A stretch of 64,000 bases of DNA, from NCBI RefSeq assembly GCF_026162625.1, contig NZ_JAOTBD010000012.1, forward strand, positions 29,229 to 93,228, given 5' to 3'. Every line of letters begins with the position of its first letter. Position 1 is the first letter of the stretch. Under the pieces are notes generated by a model. The model ran no database searches. It was not told the origin of the DNA and worked only from the letters and a program-made list of their open reading frames with translations. The DNA is from Paracoccus beibuensis (GTDB taxonomy: Bacteria > Pseudomonadota > Alphaproteobacteria > Rhodobacterales > Rhodobacteraceae). Of the stretch, positions 1 to 9,214 are shown one piece after another. Made by a program: the position numbers and the translations under genes.

Positions 1-1
1 A

Positions 2-85
2 CCCCCTGATTCTCCGCTGCCCCAAGTAGAACTCGCAACGCTGCTGCGGCTGCTGGTCCAGGACGACCAGCAGCCGGTCACCTGA
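2..85 (+). other. possible 3' end of an unidentified CDS
   Basis: An open frame enters from the left edge and ends at a TGA at 83-85, encoding about 27 residues ending in LVQDDQQPVT. I do not recognise it. Its only support is that it is open to the window edge and stops just before an unrelated relic on the other strand. It could equally be chance. Confidence 0.2.
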
Positions 86-360
86 TCAGCCGTCTTGGCG
101 GTTGAGGATGTCTTCGCCCATCCGCTCGTCGGTCTGCACCATGCGCAGTTTGACGCATCGGGTGAAGCCGGATTTCGGCTCCTCGGCCTCCAGTCCGGCA
201 GAGAGCTATGCAGATCGCGTAGCCCGTTGAACAGCGGCAACAAGCCCGCCGCGTAACAGGGCGACCCGGCAGACAACTCGTACCTCTCGATCAGCAGCGG
301 CTCCCGTTCCGCCTCGGCCAAATGACGGGCCGTCCCACAGCCCCCCGCGCCGCCACCCAT
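86..360 (-). pseudogene. relic of FAD-dependent sarcosine/dimethylglycine dehydrogenase-type oxidoreductase (N-terminal part)
   Basis: Read on the minus strand, 360 to about 205 encodes a degraded FAD-binding start: a GGGAGGCGTARHLAEA stretch like the DAO-family GGGxxGxxxAxHL motif, then LLIERYELSAG and YAAGLLPLFN. These follow the order seen in dimethylglycine/sarcosine dehydrogenases (nucleotide-binding loop, ER-EL-SG, AAGLLP). The frame then breaks, and a second frame continues with LEAEEPKSGFTRCVKLRMVQ and TDERM, matching the next conserved block of the family. It ends at a stop at 86-88. A real enzyme of this type has 400-850 residues, so only about a tenth remains, with at least one frameshift. 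The family assignment is by motif pattern only. Confidence 0.5.
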
Positions 361-496
361 GCAACTTTATCCCGATCTGATGCAGCGCGTCATTCACGTG
401 GTGATTCCCTGTGGCGGAAAGCCATGCGCCGCGTCGCCGCCCTTGCCCGGGGGAGGTCTGGCGGCTAGGTTGCGGCGCACGCTTTGGGGGACGATC

Positions 497-1354
497 ATGC
501 AGATTTGCCGCAGCACGCAAGACATGCGCGCCTGCACGCGCGACTGGCGCGCCGCCGGTGCCCGCGTGGCGCTGGTGCCGACGATGGGCGCGCTGCATGA
601 CGGCCATCTGGCGCTGGTGGCCCGCGCACGGGATTGGGTCGAAGCCGAAGGCGGCGGCCGCGTCGTCACCTCGATCTTCGTGAACCCGACGCAGTTCGGC
701 CCGAACGAGGACCTGGACAAGTATCCGCGCGACGAGGCGGGCGATCTGGCGCTGCTGCGCCGGGCGGGCTGCGACGGGGTGTTCCTGCCCACCGTACCCG
801 ACATCTATCGTCCCGGCGCCCAGACCCATGTGGAGGTCGCGGGCCTTGGCCGAATGCTGATCGGCCGTCTGCGCCCGGGCCATTTTCGCGGCGTGGCGAC
901 GGTGGTGACCAAGCTTTTCAACATCGTCGGGCCGGATGCCGCCGCCTTCGGCGAAAAGGACTACCAGCAGCTGACCCTGATCCGGCAGATGGTCGCCGAC
1001 CTTGACGTGCCGGTGCAGATCCTGCCGGTTCCGACCGTGCGCGAAGCCGACGGGCTGGCCATGTCGTCGCGGAACGCGCGCCTGGCGCCCGCCGACCGCG
1101 CCGCCGCGCCAGTCCTGAACCGCGCCCTGGACCATGCACAGGCGATGGTGGCCCAAGGCCAGCCCCTGTCGCAGGTCCGCCGCCAGATCCGCGACATCCT
1201 GCGGCTCGAGTCCCAGGCCGAGGTGCAGTCCGTCGACATCCGCGACGCCCGCACCCTGACGCGCATCGCCGCTCCGTCGGGTTCGGTGGTCATCCTGCTG
1301 GCCGTCCGCTTCGGCGACGTGCTGCTGATCGACCAGCGCGTCGCACATCCCTGA
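497..1354 (+). CDS. panC: pantothenate synthetase (pantoate--beta-alanine ligase)
   Basis: PanC joins pantoate and beta-alanine using ATP, the last step of vitamin B5 synthesis in the cytoplasm. With the ATG at 497 the product has 285 residues, the usual family length. Visible motifs are the HIGH-like nucleotide loop PTMGALHDGH (residues 28-37, H34 and H37), FVNPTQFGPNEDLDKYPR (61-78), RPGHFRGV (126-133), FGEKDYQQ (151-158) and the KMSKS-like MSSRN (189-193). The frame stays open further upstream to 359, but those codons are not PanC-like. panB follows 12 bp downstream on the same strand, so the two pathway genes probably form an operon. Confidence 0.95.
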   Translation: MQICRSTQDMRACTRDWRAAGARVALVPTMGALHDGHLALVARARDWVEAEGGGRVVTSIFVNPTQFGPNEDLDKYPRDEAGDLALLRRAGCDGVFLPTVPDIYRPGAQTHVEVAGLGRMLIGRLRPGHFRGVATVVTKLFNIVGPDAAAFGEKDYQQLTLIRQMVADLDVPVQILPVPTVREADGLAMSSRNARLAPADRAAAPVLNRALDHAQAMVAQGQPLSQVRRQIRDILRLESQAEVQSVDIRDARTLTRIAAPSGSVVILLAVRFGDVLLIDQRVAHP

Positions 1355-1366
1355 AAGGTTCGCCCC

Positions 1367-2176
1367 ATGTCCGCACAAGCCCCCGTAAAGCGCGTCACCG
1401 TCCCGCAGATCATGCAGGCGAAGGGCGCGACGCCCCTGGTTGCGCTGACAGCGTATACCGCGCCGATGGCGGCGCTGGTCGATGCGCATGCCGACATCAT
1501 CCTGGTGGGCGATTCGCTGGGGATGGTGGTCCATGGCATGACCTCGACGGTCGGCGTAACGCTCGAAATGATGATCCTGCATGGCAAGGCCGTGATGCGC
1601 GGCAGCCAGCGCGCGATGGTCGTCATCGACATGCCCTTCGGCAGCTACGAGGAAAGCCCGGAACAGGCCTTCCGCAACGCCGCCCGCGTCATGGCCGAAA
1701 CCGGCTGCGGGGCGGTCAAGCTGGAAGGTGGCAGCCGCATGGCCCCCACCATCCGCTTCCTGGTGGATCGCGGCATCCCGGTGATGGCGCATGTCGGGCT
1801 GACCCCGCAGTCGACGAACGTCATGGGCGGGTTCAAGACCCAAGGCCGCGACCAGTCCAGCTGGCCCGCCCACCTGACCGACGCCCGGGCCGTGGCCGAG
1901 GCCGGGGCGTTCTCGGTTGTCGTCGAGGGCGTGATGGAAGCCTTGGCAGACCGCATGACCGAAACAGTGGTGATCCCGACCATCGGCATCGGCGCCTCGG
2001 CCCGCTGCGACGGGCAGATCCTGGTGCTGGACGACATGCTGGGCCTGTCGGGCCGGGTGCCGCGCTTCGTTCGCAAGTTCGGCGACCTTGGCAGCCGCGC
2101 GGATGAGGCCATCGCCGACTACGCCGCCGCCGTCCGCGACCGCAGCTTTCCCGCCGAGGCGCAGGTCTATCGCTAG
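1367..2176 (+). CDS. panB: 3-methyl-2-oxobutanoate hydroxymethyltransferase (ketopantoate hydroxymethyltransferase)
   Basis: PanB adds a hydroxymethyl group from methylene-tetrahydrofolate to alpha-ketoisovalerate, giving ketopantoate, the first committed step of pantothenate synthesis. The product has 269 residues, full length for the family. Visible are VGDSLGMV (47-54), the metal-site acidic residues D49, D88 (VIDMPFGSY) and E120 (KLEGG), HVGLTPQ (142-148) and the late block [18 protein letters not shown]. The gene follows panC by 12 bp, with AAAGG ahead of the ATG. The pathway's third enzyme, ketopantoate reductase, is not in this window. Confidence 0.96.
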   Translation: MSAQAPVKRVTVPQIMQAKGATPLVALTAYTAPMAALVDAHADIILVGDSLGMVVHGMTSTVGVTLEMMILHGKAVMRGSQRAMVVIDMPFGSYEESPEQAFRNAARVMAETGCGAVKLEGGSRMAPTIRFLVDRGIPVMAHVGLTPQSTNVMGGFKTQGRDQSSWPAHLTDARAVAEAGAFSVVVEGVMEALADRMTETVVIPTIGIGASARCDGQILVLDDMLGLSGRVPRFVRKFGDLGSRADEAIADYAAAVRDRSFPAEAQVYR

Positions 2177-2547
2177 ACCCTGACGGCTGAAATTTTCCAG
2201 CCGGTTCGGTTCCGCTGGACAAGCCGGACATGTCAGACCAACCTGACTGCGCACCCGTCCCGGCGCCTGGCCGCCGTTCTGCATCTTGCGGATCACCGCG
2301 CTAAGCGTGCTCGGTCTCTCTGCGCAGCAGAAATCCGTCGCCATTCGGATCAAACCAATGAAGTCGGCGGCACCCGAAGCATAGGGACGTCCGAGCGACG
2401 AAAAATTGTGAAGCTGATGCGCGCCCAAGGGGCGGCGACGCCTTGGAGACCGGTCATGCGCAGGGCGACCGGACAAGCGTCGGCGCATTCTACAAGACCG
2501 ACTGCGGCGATCTTGATTCGCATGCAGACTGTTACGACCGCTGCCCG
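2177..2547. other. 371-bp gap without a recognisable gene
   Basis: The gap lies between panB and the 3' end of the MFS gene, which face each other. Short open frames exist on both strands, but none has a recognisable domain or a good ribosome binding site. No convincing hairpin with a T-run was found. It may hold degraded coding sequence. Confidence 0.4.
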
Positions 2548-3699
2548 TCAGCGGCTCTCGAAATCGGCGGTGGCGGCCAGACGCGACAGCGCCAGCGGGA
2601 TCAGCAGCAGGACGGCCAGCCCCAGGTAGATCGTCCCGAGGCTCAGCCTTTCGGCCAGCCAGCCGATGCTGCTTGGCGCCAGAAGGATGCCGGAATAGCC
2701 CATGATCGTGACGACCGACAGGCCCACGCCGGATGCCAGCCCCGGCACGTTGCCCGCCGCCGACAGGGCGATGGGCATCATGTTGGCGATGCCGATCCCC
2801 GCCAGCGCAAAGCCCGCGATGGCCAGCATCGGACCGCCCGCCAGACCCGCCAACGCCAGGCCGGACATCGCGATGCCAGCGCTGACCTGCAGCGTCCGGA
2901 CCGCGCCGAAGCGCAGCCGCAACCCGTCGCCCAGGAAGCGCATCATGGCCATCGTCCCGGCGCAGGCAGCGAACCCCCAGCCCGAGACCGTCAGCGATGC
3001 GCCCATCTCGCGCTCCAGATAGACGGCGGCCCAATCGAGGATCGCGCCCTCGGGGATCATCGAGGTCAGCGCCATCAGCCCCAGCAGATAGGGCAGCGCC
3101 GTTCGCGGCAGGCGCAGGGGGGCCTTCGCTTCACCGGGTGCCGGGGCATCCGCCAGCAGGCGCGGCAGCGCCCAGGCCAGTGCGGCAAAAGCCACGGCGC
3201 TGACGACCACCGCATGCAGGGTGTCGCCGCCTGCCTGAATGATCGCGCCGCCCACGCCAGCGCCGGTAAAAGCCCCGAGGCTCCAGAACCCGTGGCAGGA
3301 CGACATGATCGCCCGCGCGCGCGCACGTTCGACCGCTACCGCGTTGGCGTTCATGGCGACATCCATCCCGCCGATCAGGCCGCCGAACAGGAACACCGCC
3401 GCCGCCACCGTCCACAGGTTCGGCGCGGCCGAGATCCAGATCAGCGACGGCGCGGCCAGCCATGCGCTGAGCGTGACGGCGCGCCTGGAACCAGCCCGTG
3501 CGACCATCGCACCGAAGACCGGCATCATGCACAGCGACCCGATCCCCAGCCCCAGGACGATCAGCCCCAGCGTTGCCTCGGTGATGTCCAGCCGCGACAT
3601 CAGCACCGGCAGCTTCGGCGCCCAGCTGCCGACGATCAGCCCGTTCACGAAGAACAGCATCGATACCGCCCAACGGACGGTCACGCCCGGCACGGTCAC
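2548..3699 (-). CDS. MFS transporter (YbjJ-like)
   Basis: A 383-residue hydrophobic protein with about twelve predicted membrane segments and the loop FGAMVARAGSRRAV, resembling the MFS loop 2-3 signature. The start WAVSMLFFVNGLIVGSWAPK and overall length resemble YbjJ-type major facilitator permeases; the substrate is unknown. I chose the GTG at 3699, whose bases overlap the TGA of the upstream dehydrogenase (GTGA, 4 nt), indicating translational coupling. GTG codons at 3693 and 3684 are alternatives. The pairing suggests a transporter serving the same hydroxyacid metabolism as its partner, but this is inference. Confidence 0.85.
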   Translation of the reverse strand: MTVPGVTVRWAVSMLFFVNGLIVGSWAPKLPVLMSRLDITEATLGLIVLGLGIGSLCMMPVFGAMVARAGSRRAVTLSAWLAAPSLIWISAAPNLWTVAAAVFLFGGLIGGMDVAMNANAVAVERARARAIMSSCHGFWSLGAFTGAGVGGAIIQAGGDTLHAVVVSAVAFAALAWALPRLLADAPAPGEAKAPLRLPRTALPYLLGLMALTSMIPEGAILDWAAVYLEREMGASLTVSGWGFAACAGTMAMMRFLGDGLRLRFGAVRTLQVSAGIAMSGLALAGLAGGPMLAIAGFALAGIGIANMMPIALSAAGNVPGLASGVGLSVVTIMGYSGILLAPSSIGWLAERLSLGTIYLGLAVLLLIPLALSRLAATADFESR

Positions 3700-4700
3700 A
3701 GCATCGACGGCACGACGAGGTCCGGCGGCCGGTGCCCGTCGGCGAAGGTCTTGATGTTGATGATGACTTTTTCGCCCATCTCGGCACGGCCTTCGACGGT
3801 CGCCGAACCCATGTGGGGCAGCAACACGACGTTGGGCAATTCGCGCAGGCGCGGGTTGATCTCGTGGCCGTGCTCGAAGACGTCCAGACCCGCGCCCGCG
3901 ATCTCTCCGGCGCGCAGCATCCGCGTCAGGGCGTTCTCGTCGATGACCTCGCCGCGGGACGTGTTCACGATCACCGCGGTAGGCTTCATCAGCTTCAGCC
4001 GCCGCGCGTTCAGCAGGTGAAAGGTCGAGGGCGTGTGCGGCGCATTCACGCTGACGATGTCCATGCGCGCCAGCATCTGATCCAGGCTCTCCCACCAGGT
4101 GGCCTGCAATTCGTCCTCGATCTCGGGGCGCAGGCGCTTGCGGTTGTGATAGTGGACCTGCATCCCGAAGGCGTTGGCACGGCGCGCGACCGCCTGACCG
4201 ATGCGCCCCATGCCCAGGATGCCAAGCCGCCGCCCGCCGACGCGGCCGCCCAGATGCGCCGTGGGCGACCAGCCCTGCCAGCGCCCGGCCTGCATCTCGG
4301 CCAGCCCTTCGGGGATGCGACGCGTCACGGCCAGGATCAGCGCCAGCGTCATGTCGGCCGTGTCCTCGGTCACCACGCCGGGCGTGTTGCTGACCAGGAC
4401 CCCCCGCTGGCGCGCGGACATCACGTCGATATGGTCCACCCCCGCCCCAAAGTTGGCGATCAGCTTCAGCCGCTCTCCGGCGCGGGCCAGCATGTTGGCG
4501 CTGATCTGATCCGTCACCGTCGGCACCAGCACGTCGACCCCGTGCATCAGCGCCACGATCTCGTCCTGGCTCAGCTTGCGGTCGTCGTCGCGCAGGACCA
4601 CGTCGAAAAGCTCCGACATGCGGGTCTCGACCGCTTCCGGCAGGCGGCGGGTCACTGCCACGCGCAGCTTCTGGCGGGACGAGGGGGTGGCGGCTGGCAT
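3696..4700 (-). CDS. D-2-hydroxyacid dehydrogenase (glyoxylate/hydroxypyruvate reductase type)
   Basis: An NAD(P)-dependent oxidoreductase of 334 residues that should interconvert a 2-keto acid and a D-2-hydroxy acid. The Rossmann motif GMGRIG is at 163-168, preceded by NFGAGVDHID, the family's substrate-domain signature. The catalytic set is visible: Arg249 in NTSRG, a Glu in FEHGHEINP (about 276-280) and His296 in LLPHMGSAT. The ATG at 4700 has AGGTGA just upstream. The exact substrate cannot be told from sequence; glyoxylate, hydroxypyruvate or phenylpyruvate are all possible. It overlaps the downstream MFS gene by 4 nt and is divergent from the SH3-like gene. Confidence 0.9.
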   Translation of the reverse strand: MPAATPSSRQKLRVAVTRRLPEAVETRMSELFDVVLRDDDRKLSQDEIVALMHGVDVLVPTVTDQISANMLARAGERLKLIANFGAGVDHIDVMSARQRGVLVSNTPGVVTEDTADMTLALILAVTRRIPEGLAEMQAGRWQGWSPTAHLGGRVGGRRLGILGMGRIGQAVARRANAFGMQVHYHNRKRLRPEIEDELQATWWESLDQMLARMDIVSVNAPHTPSTFHLLNARRLKLMKPTAVIVNTSRGEVIDENALTRMLRAGEIAGAGLDVFEHGHEINPRLRELPNVVLLPHMGSATVEGRAEMGEKVIINIKTFADGHRPPDLVVPSML

Positions 4701-4864
4701 GGTCACCTCACTGTGTCGGTCTCGTGTCGCGGTGCCCTTCCAATGGCCCGGCGCTTTTGGCAAACTGCCCGCGTTGAGGGGCCGGCACAAGACCCCAGAA
4801 GGTCGACCCGCCAGCCCCCCATGGGCGCGGCGGGCGCGACGCAGAGGACAGGAACGGACAGCGG

Positions 4865-5413
4865 ATGAGATCAGCGACAGGCAGGACACGCGGCGCATCG
4901 GGGGCCCTTGCGCTGGCCGCCGCCTTGATGGTGGCGGTGCCCGGACCGGTGACGGCCCAGCCTGCGCCGGAGGCGCAGGCCGAACAGCGCGGACCGGTGA
5001 CGAACCTGCCCCTGCCCCGCTATGTCAGCCTCAAGGGCAACGAGGGCAATGCCCGGCGCGGCCCCAGCCTCTCGCATCGCATCGACTGGGTGTTCCGCCA
5101 CGCCGGCATGCCGCTCCGCGTCGTGGCCGAGTTCGGCCACTGGCGCCGGGTCGAGGACAAGGACGGCGCCGGCGGCTGGGTGCATTATGCGCTGCTGTCG
5201 GGCGTCCGAACGGCGCTGGTGACCCAGGACATGCTGGAACTGCGCTCGCGCCCGCACCGGGACGCCGACATCGTCGCCCGGGCCGAGGCCGGGGCGATCC
5301 TGCGCCTGAACGAATGCGAGCCCGACTGGTGCCGCGTTTCGGGCGGGGGCCAGCGCGGCTGGGTGCCCAAGCCCGCGATCTGGGGGGTCGACCCGGACGA
5401 GATCCGCGATTGA
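4865..5413 (+). CDS. exported SH3-like domain protein
   Basis: A 182-residue protein with a signal peptide (about 1-32, hydrophobic core LALAAALMVAVPGP, cleavage near TAQ-PAP). Two bacterial SH3-like repeats follow: about 48-110 (RYVSLKGNEGNARRGPSL then VVAEFGHWRRVEDKDGAGGW) and about 115-178 (LELRSRPHRDADIV then WCRVSGGGQRGWVPK). Both share the pattern N-x-R-x-G-P ... W-x-x-V ... G-W-V. Such proteins act in the periplasm and may bind cell-wall or protein ligands. The gene is divergent from the dehydrogenase across 164 bp. No enzyme residues are seen. Confidence 0.85.
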   Translation: MRSATGRTRGASGALALAAALMVAVPGPVTAQPAPEAQAEQRGPVTNLPLPRYVSLKGNEGNARRGPSLSHRIDWVFRHAGMPLRVVAEFGHWRRVEDKDGAGGWVHYALLSGVRTALVTQDMLELRSRPHRDADIVARAEAGAILRLNECEPDWCRVSGGGQRGWVPKPAIWGVDPDEIRD

Positions 5414-5532
5414 CCTTCGGCCGCATCGGCCAGAGCCACGGGCGCAGGTTCCATACCGCCCGCGCGCTGCGACAGCGGCGCGCCCCCCGGCCTGCCCGGC
5501 AGGGCGCCGACCGACGGTCGGCTCCTCCGGTT

Positions 5533-7557
5533 TCAGCTCAGGCCGCGCCCCTTCAGCAACGCGTCCACGCCCGGCATGCGCCCGCGGAACTCCATCCACA
5601 GCGCGTCCGCAGGTGCCGATCCACCACGCGACAGGATCGTCTCCTCCAGCCGCTTCGCCGTCGCCGGGTCGAAGATGTCGCCCGCCTCCTCGAAGGCCGC
5701 AAAGGCGTCGGCGTCCATCACCTCGGACCACATGTAGCTGTAGTAGCCAGCCGCATAGCCGTCGCCCGCAAAGACATGGGCGAAATGCGGCGTCGCGTGG
5801 CGCATCGGGATGGCATCCGGTGCCCCCAGCCCCGCCAGGACCTCGGCCTGCTGCGCCATCGCGTCCGCCGGCGGTGCGCCCCGGTGGAAGGCCAGGTCCA
5901 CCAGCGCGCTCTCCAGGTATTCGACGGTCGAGAATCCGGCATCCGCCGTTCCGGCCGCCAGCAGACGGTCGCGCAGGTCCGCCGGCAGCGGCGCCCCCGT
6001 CTCGTGATGTCGCGCATGAGCGTCCAGAACCGAAGGCTGCTCCAGCCAGTGCTCATAAAGCTGGCTCGGCAGCTCCACGAAATCCTGCGCGACCGAGGTT
6101 CCCGAGATCGACGGCCAGGTCACGTCGGACAGAATGTGATGCGTCGCGTGGCCGAACTCGTGGAACAGCGTCCGTGCGTCGTCCCACGACAGGAAGGCGG
6201 GCTCCCCGTCTTTCTCGGGCGGGGTGAAGTTGCAGACGTTCACGACGATGGCGCGCTGCTCGTCGCCGATCTTGTGCTGCATCTGCAGGGCCGAGCACCA
6301 CGCCCCCGACCGCTTGGACGGCCGCGCGAAAAAGTCGCCCACGAAGATCGCCATCAGCCGTCCGCCGCGCGTGACCCGCCAAGCCCGCACGTCCGGCGCC
6401 CAGAGCGGCGCGTCCAGCGGCTGGAACTCCAGCCCGAACAGCCGGTGCGCCACGTCGAAGACCGCGCCCAGCATCGCCTCCAGCGTCAGATAGGGCGCGA
6501 TCTGGTCCGCATCGAACTGGTGGTCGCGCTGGCGCAGGCGCTCTGCATAAAGCCGCCAGTCCCAGGCCTCCAGCGCGCCATTGAGGCCGTCGGCATGCAG
6601 CATCGCCGTCAGCTTCTCCTGGTCCTCGGCCGCGCGGGCGCGGGCGGCGGCCCAGACCTGCGACAGCAGGTCCTGAACCCGGTCGGGGGTCGCGGCCATC
6701 TGCGTCTCCAGCTTCCAGCTGGCGAAGTCGGCATGTCCCAGAAGCCGCGCCCGTTCGTGGCGCAGGGCCAGGATTTCGTGGACCAGCGGCAGGTTGTCGG
6801 TCGCGTCGCCGCCGGCGCCCTGCCCCGACCCGCGCGCGGTCCAGGCGCGGAAGGCCGTCTCGCGCAGCGCCCGGTCCTCCGCATGTTCCAGGAACGGCAC
6901 GATCAGCGACCGGTTCAGCGTCACGATCTGGCCCTCGTGACCCCGTTCGCGGGCGGCGGCGCGCATGGCGCGGACCAGCCAGCCGGGCAGCCCTGTCAGC
7001 CTGCCGTCCGCGACGGGCAGGACATAGTCGCGCTCATCCGCCAGCACATTCTGGGTGAACTGCGTGGTCAGGACCGCCAGCCGCGCCCGGATTTCGGCCA
7101 TCCGCTCGCGCCCCGCAGGCTCAAGCCCCGCGCCCGCCCGCGTCAGGTCCCGCAGCGCCAGTTCCGTGATCCGCCGGCCTTCTGGCGCCAGCGCCCCGGC
7201 CCCCTCGGCCACGGCCTTCACCCGCGCATAAAGCCGCGGGTCCATGCTGATCCGACTGCCGTATTCGGCCAACCGCGGCGCGAAGTCGCGCTGCAGCGCC
7301 TGCCGCGCCTCGTTCGAATCGACGCCCGCCAACGTGTAGAAGATCGACAGGACGCGGTTCAGCCCTTCGTCGGCCACCTCCATTGCGGCGATCGTGTTCT
7401 CGAACGTCGGCGCGTCGGGATTGGCGGCAATCGCCTCGTGCGCAGCCTCGGCCGCGGCCAGTTCGCGGTCGAAAGCCGGGGCGAAATCCCTGTCCGCGAT
7501 CTGGTCGAAGCGGGGCAGCCCCTCGGGGCCGGTCCATCGGGTCAGCTGTCGGTTCAT
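5533..7557 (-). CDS. M3-family zinc metallopeptidase (oligopeptidase A / Dcp-like)
   Basis: A 674-residue cytoplasmic peptidase that should degrade oligopeptides such as cleaved signal peptides. The zinc site LFHEFGHATHH lies near residue 465, with family blocks DDARTLF before it and YYSYMWSEVMDADAF near the C-terminus. Length fits OpdA/Dcp. I start at the ATG at 7557 because AAGGAGGT sits 5-6 nt ahead of it; an ATG at 7572 overlaps that ribosome binding site and is less likely. It lies 32 bp downstream of the ThiF-like gene's 3' end, on the same strand. Confidence 0.95.
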   Translation of the reverse strand: MNRQLTRWTGPEGLPRFDQIADRDFAPAFDRELAAAEAAHEAIAANPDAPTFENTIAAMEVADEGLNRVLSIFYTLAGVDSNEARQALQRDFAPRLAEYGSRISMDPRLYARVKAVAEGAGALAPEGRRITELALRDLTRAGAGLEPAGRERMAEIRARLAVLTTQFTQNVLADERDYVLPVADGRLTGLPGWLVRAMRAAARERGHEGQIVTLNRSLIVPFLEHAEDRALRETAFRAWTARGSGQGAGGDATDNLPLVHEILALRHERARLLGHADFASWKLETQMAATPDRVQDLLSQVWAAARARAAEDQEKLTAMLHADGLNGALEAWDWRLYAERLRQRDHQFDADQIAPYLTLEAMLGAVFDVAHRLFGLEFQPLDAPLWAPDVRAWRVTRGGRLMAIFVGDFFARPSKRSGAWCSALQMQHKIGDEQRAIVVNVCNFTPPEKDGEPAFLSWDDARTLFHEFGHATHHILSDVTWPSISGTSVAQDFVELPSQLYEHWLEQPSVLDAHARHHETGAPLPADLRDRLLAAGTADAGFSTVEYLESALVDLAFHRGAPPADAMAQQAEVLAGLGAPDAIPMRHATPHFAHVFAGDGYAAGYYSYMWSEVMDADAFAAFEEAGDIFDPATAKRLEETILSRGGSAPADALWMEFRGRMPGVDALLKGRGLS

Positions 7558-7589
7558 CGGGACCTCCTTCATCGGAGGTCAGCCTAGGG

Positions 7590-8636
7590 TCACGCCGCGC
7601 CGGGTGCCAGAGGCTGCGTGCCGCAGACCGGGCAGGCCGGGTCCCGCGCCACCTCGATCATCCGGCTTTCGCCGTAAAGGCCGTCGAAGAGCATCATTCG
7701 CCCGCGCAGCCCTTGGCCCGCGCCGGTCAGGTGCTTGATCGCCTCCAACGCCATCATGCTGCCAATGACGCCCGGCAATGCGCCAACGACTCCGGCCTCG
7801 GCGCAAGGGGCGTCATGGACCGGGGGATTGCGGAACAGGCAGGCCATGCAGGGTCCGCCGAGCGCCGGATGAAACAGGGTCACCTGCCCTTCCCACTGCG
7901 CGATCGAGCCCCAGATCAGCGGGACGCCCGCCGCGACGCAGGCGCGGTTGATCGACGCGCGCCCCTTGAAGCTGTCGGTGCCGTCGATGACAAGGTCGTA
8001 GTCCGCGATCAGGTCGCGATCATCCTCGGAGATGCGGCGGACCAGGGGCGTGACGTCGATGTGCGGGTTCAGCTTCAGCATCGCCTCGGCGGCGGCATAG
8101 GTCTTGGGCTCCCCCCGCAGCTCGTCGCGAAAGATCACCTGCCGCTGCAGGTTCGACAGGCTGACCGTGTCGTCATCGGCCAGAGTGACATGCCCCACGC
8201 CCGCCGCCGCAAGATAAAGGCAGACGGGCGAGCCCAGCCCCCCTGCCCCCACGACCAGAACCCGCGCCGACTTGAGGCGCGTCTGCCCCGACCCGCCGAT
8301 CTGGCGCAGCACCAGGTGGCGGGCGTAGCGGTCAAGCTCGGCGTCCGATAGGCCCGCGTCCTGGACCGGGTCCGCAGGCGGCGGCGCGGCGCGACGGCGC
8401 AGCATCGCCAGCAGCCTGCGATAGGCGACGACCAGCGCGACGACCGCACCCAGCACCAGCCAGCCCGCCGCATTGCCGCCCACGGCCCGTGCGGCGGAGC
8501 TGCCCGGCAAGGTCAGCTGCAGGATCAGCATCCCCGCCCACAGCACGGCGATCATCGTCAGCGTGACCCGCCCCGGCATGCGCAGCACGCGCCCCAGGAT
8601 CAGCAGCATCACGATCAGCCACAGGCCCAGCATCAT
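7590..8636 (-). CDS. membrane-anchored ThiF/MoeB-type adenylyltransferase
   Basis: A 348-residue protein with two or three N-terminal membrane segments (about 1-18, 26-44, 56-72) followed by a complete E1-like domain. The domain shows the ATP loop GAGGLGS (130-136), acidic ADDD (153-156), SNLQRQ (161-166), DGTDSF, and zinc-type Cys pairs CMAC and CPVC. Such enzymes adenylate the C-terminal Gly-Gly of sulfur carriers (MoaD, ThiS). The CPVCG and cysteine-rich APCAEAG segment suggest MoeB/ThiF-type chemistry. The membrane anchor is unusual for the family. The ATG overlaps the dut TGA as ATGA, with AAGGA just ahead. No rhodanese domain is present. Confidence 0.9.
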   Translation of the reverse strand: MMLGLWLIVMLLILGRVLRMPGRVTLTMIAVLWAGMLILQLTLPGSSAARAVGGNAAGWLVLGAVVALVVAYRRLLAMLRRRAAPPPADPVQDAGLSDAELDRYARHLVLRQIGGSGQTRLKSARVLVVGAGGLGSPVCLYLAAAGVGHVTLADDDTVSLSNLQRQVIFRDELRGEPKTYAAAEAMLKLNPHIDVTPLVRRISEDDRDLIADYDLVIDGTDSFKGRASINRACVAAGVPLIWGSIAQWEGQVTLFHPALGGPCMACLFRNPPVHDAPCAEAGVVGALPGVIGSMMALEAIKHLTGAGQGLRGRMMLFDGLYGESRMIEVARDPACPVCGTQPLAPGAA

Positions 8637-9142
8637 CCTTCCTTTCGACCTGCCGCGCCCCAGCCGCCCGAATCCGTCCCGGTCGAGCCGAAGCCGCCAC
8701 TGCCCCGCACGGTCTCGTCCAGTGCCTCGACCTCGGCGAAGCGGGCTTGGGGTGCGGGCGCAAGGATCATCTGCGCGATGCGGTCGCCATGGGCGACGAC
8801 GAAGGGCTGCGATCCCAGGTTGACCAGGATCACGCCCACCGGCCCGCGATAGTCGCTGTCGATCGTGCCGGGCGCGTTCAACAGCGTCACGCCATGCTTC
8901 AGCGCCAGGCCCGACCGGGGGCGGACCTGAACCTCCCATCCCGGCGGTATCGCCAGCGCCAGCCCCGTCGGGATCAGCGCGCGACCCAGCGGCGGCAGGG
9001 TGATACCACCGTCACGCCGGTCCGGCGGCAGGTTGGCGCAAAGATCAGCCCCCGCCGCGCCTGCCGTGCGATAGGTGGGCAGCGGCAGTGCCGGGTCGGC
9101 ATCGGGAAGGCGCATCACGCGGATCAGGGAAGCTTCTGTCAT
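8633..9142 (-). CDS. dut: deoxyuridine 5'-triphosphate nucleotidohydrolase (dUTPase)
   Basis: Trimeric dUTPase hydrolyses dUTP to dUMP and pyrophosphate, keeping uracil out of DNA. The 169-residue product shows all five motifs: [32 protein letters not shown] (with the catalytic Asp), GDRIAQMI, and the C-terminal [11 protein letters not shown] start at the ATG at 9142; upstream in-frame codons are not dUTPase-like. It overlaps the ThiF-like gene by 4 nt and lies downstream of infC, separated by a terminator-like hairpin. Confidence 0.96.
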   Translation of the reverse strand: MTEASLIRVMRLPDADPALPLPTYRTAGAAGADLCANLPPDRRDGGITLPPLGRALIPTGLALAIPPGWEVQVRPRSGLALKHGVTLLNAPGTIDSDYRGPVGVILVNLGSQPFVVAHGDRIAQMILAPAPQARFAEVEALDETVRGSGGFGSTGTDSGGWGAAGRKEG

Positions 9143-9160
9143 GGCGCATCCTTGCAGCGC

Positions 9161-9190
9161 AAAAGGCCGCGCGGCAATGCCCACGCGGCC
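9161..9190 (-). terminator. intrinsic terminator after infC
   Basis: On the minus strand, a GC-rich stem (GGCCGCG paired with CGCGGCC, arms at 9184-9190 and 9165-9171) is followed at once by TTTT (9164-9161). It lies 25-54 nt past the infC stop and just before dut, so it should separate the two transcripts at least partly. Confidence 0.7.
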
Positions 9191-9214
9191 CCATGTCGTC
9201 GCAGTCCCGACCGA

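Noticed and set aside
206..3034. A 942-codon open frame on the minus strand.
   Set aside because: It is antisense to panC and panB, has no domain and arises from GC-rich codon structure.
4576..7587. A 1003-codon open frame on the plus strand.
   Set aside because: It is antisense to the M3 peptidase and other clear genes; its composition is Arg/Ala/Gly-rich without any motif.
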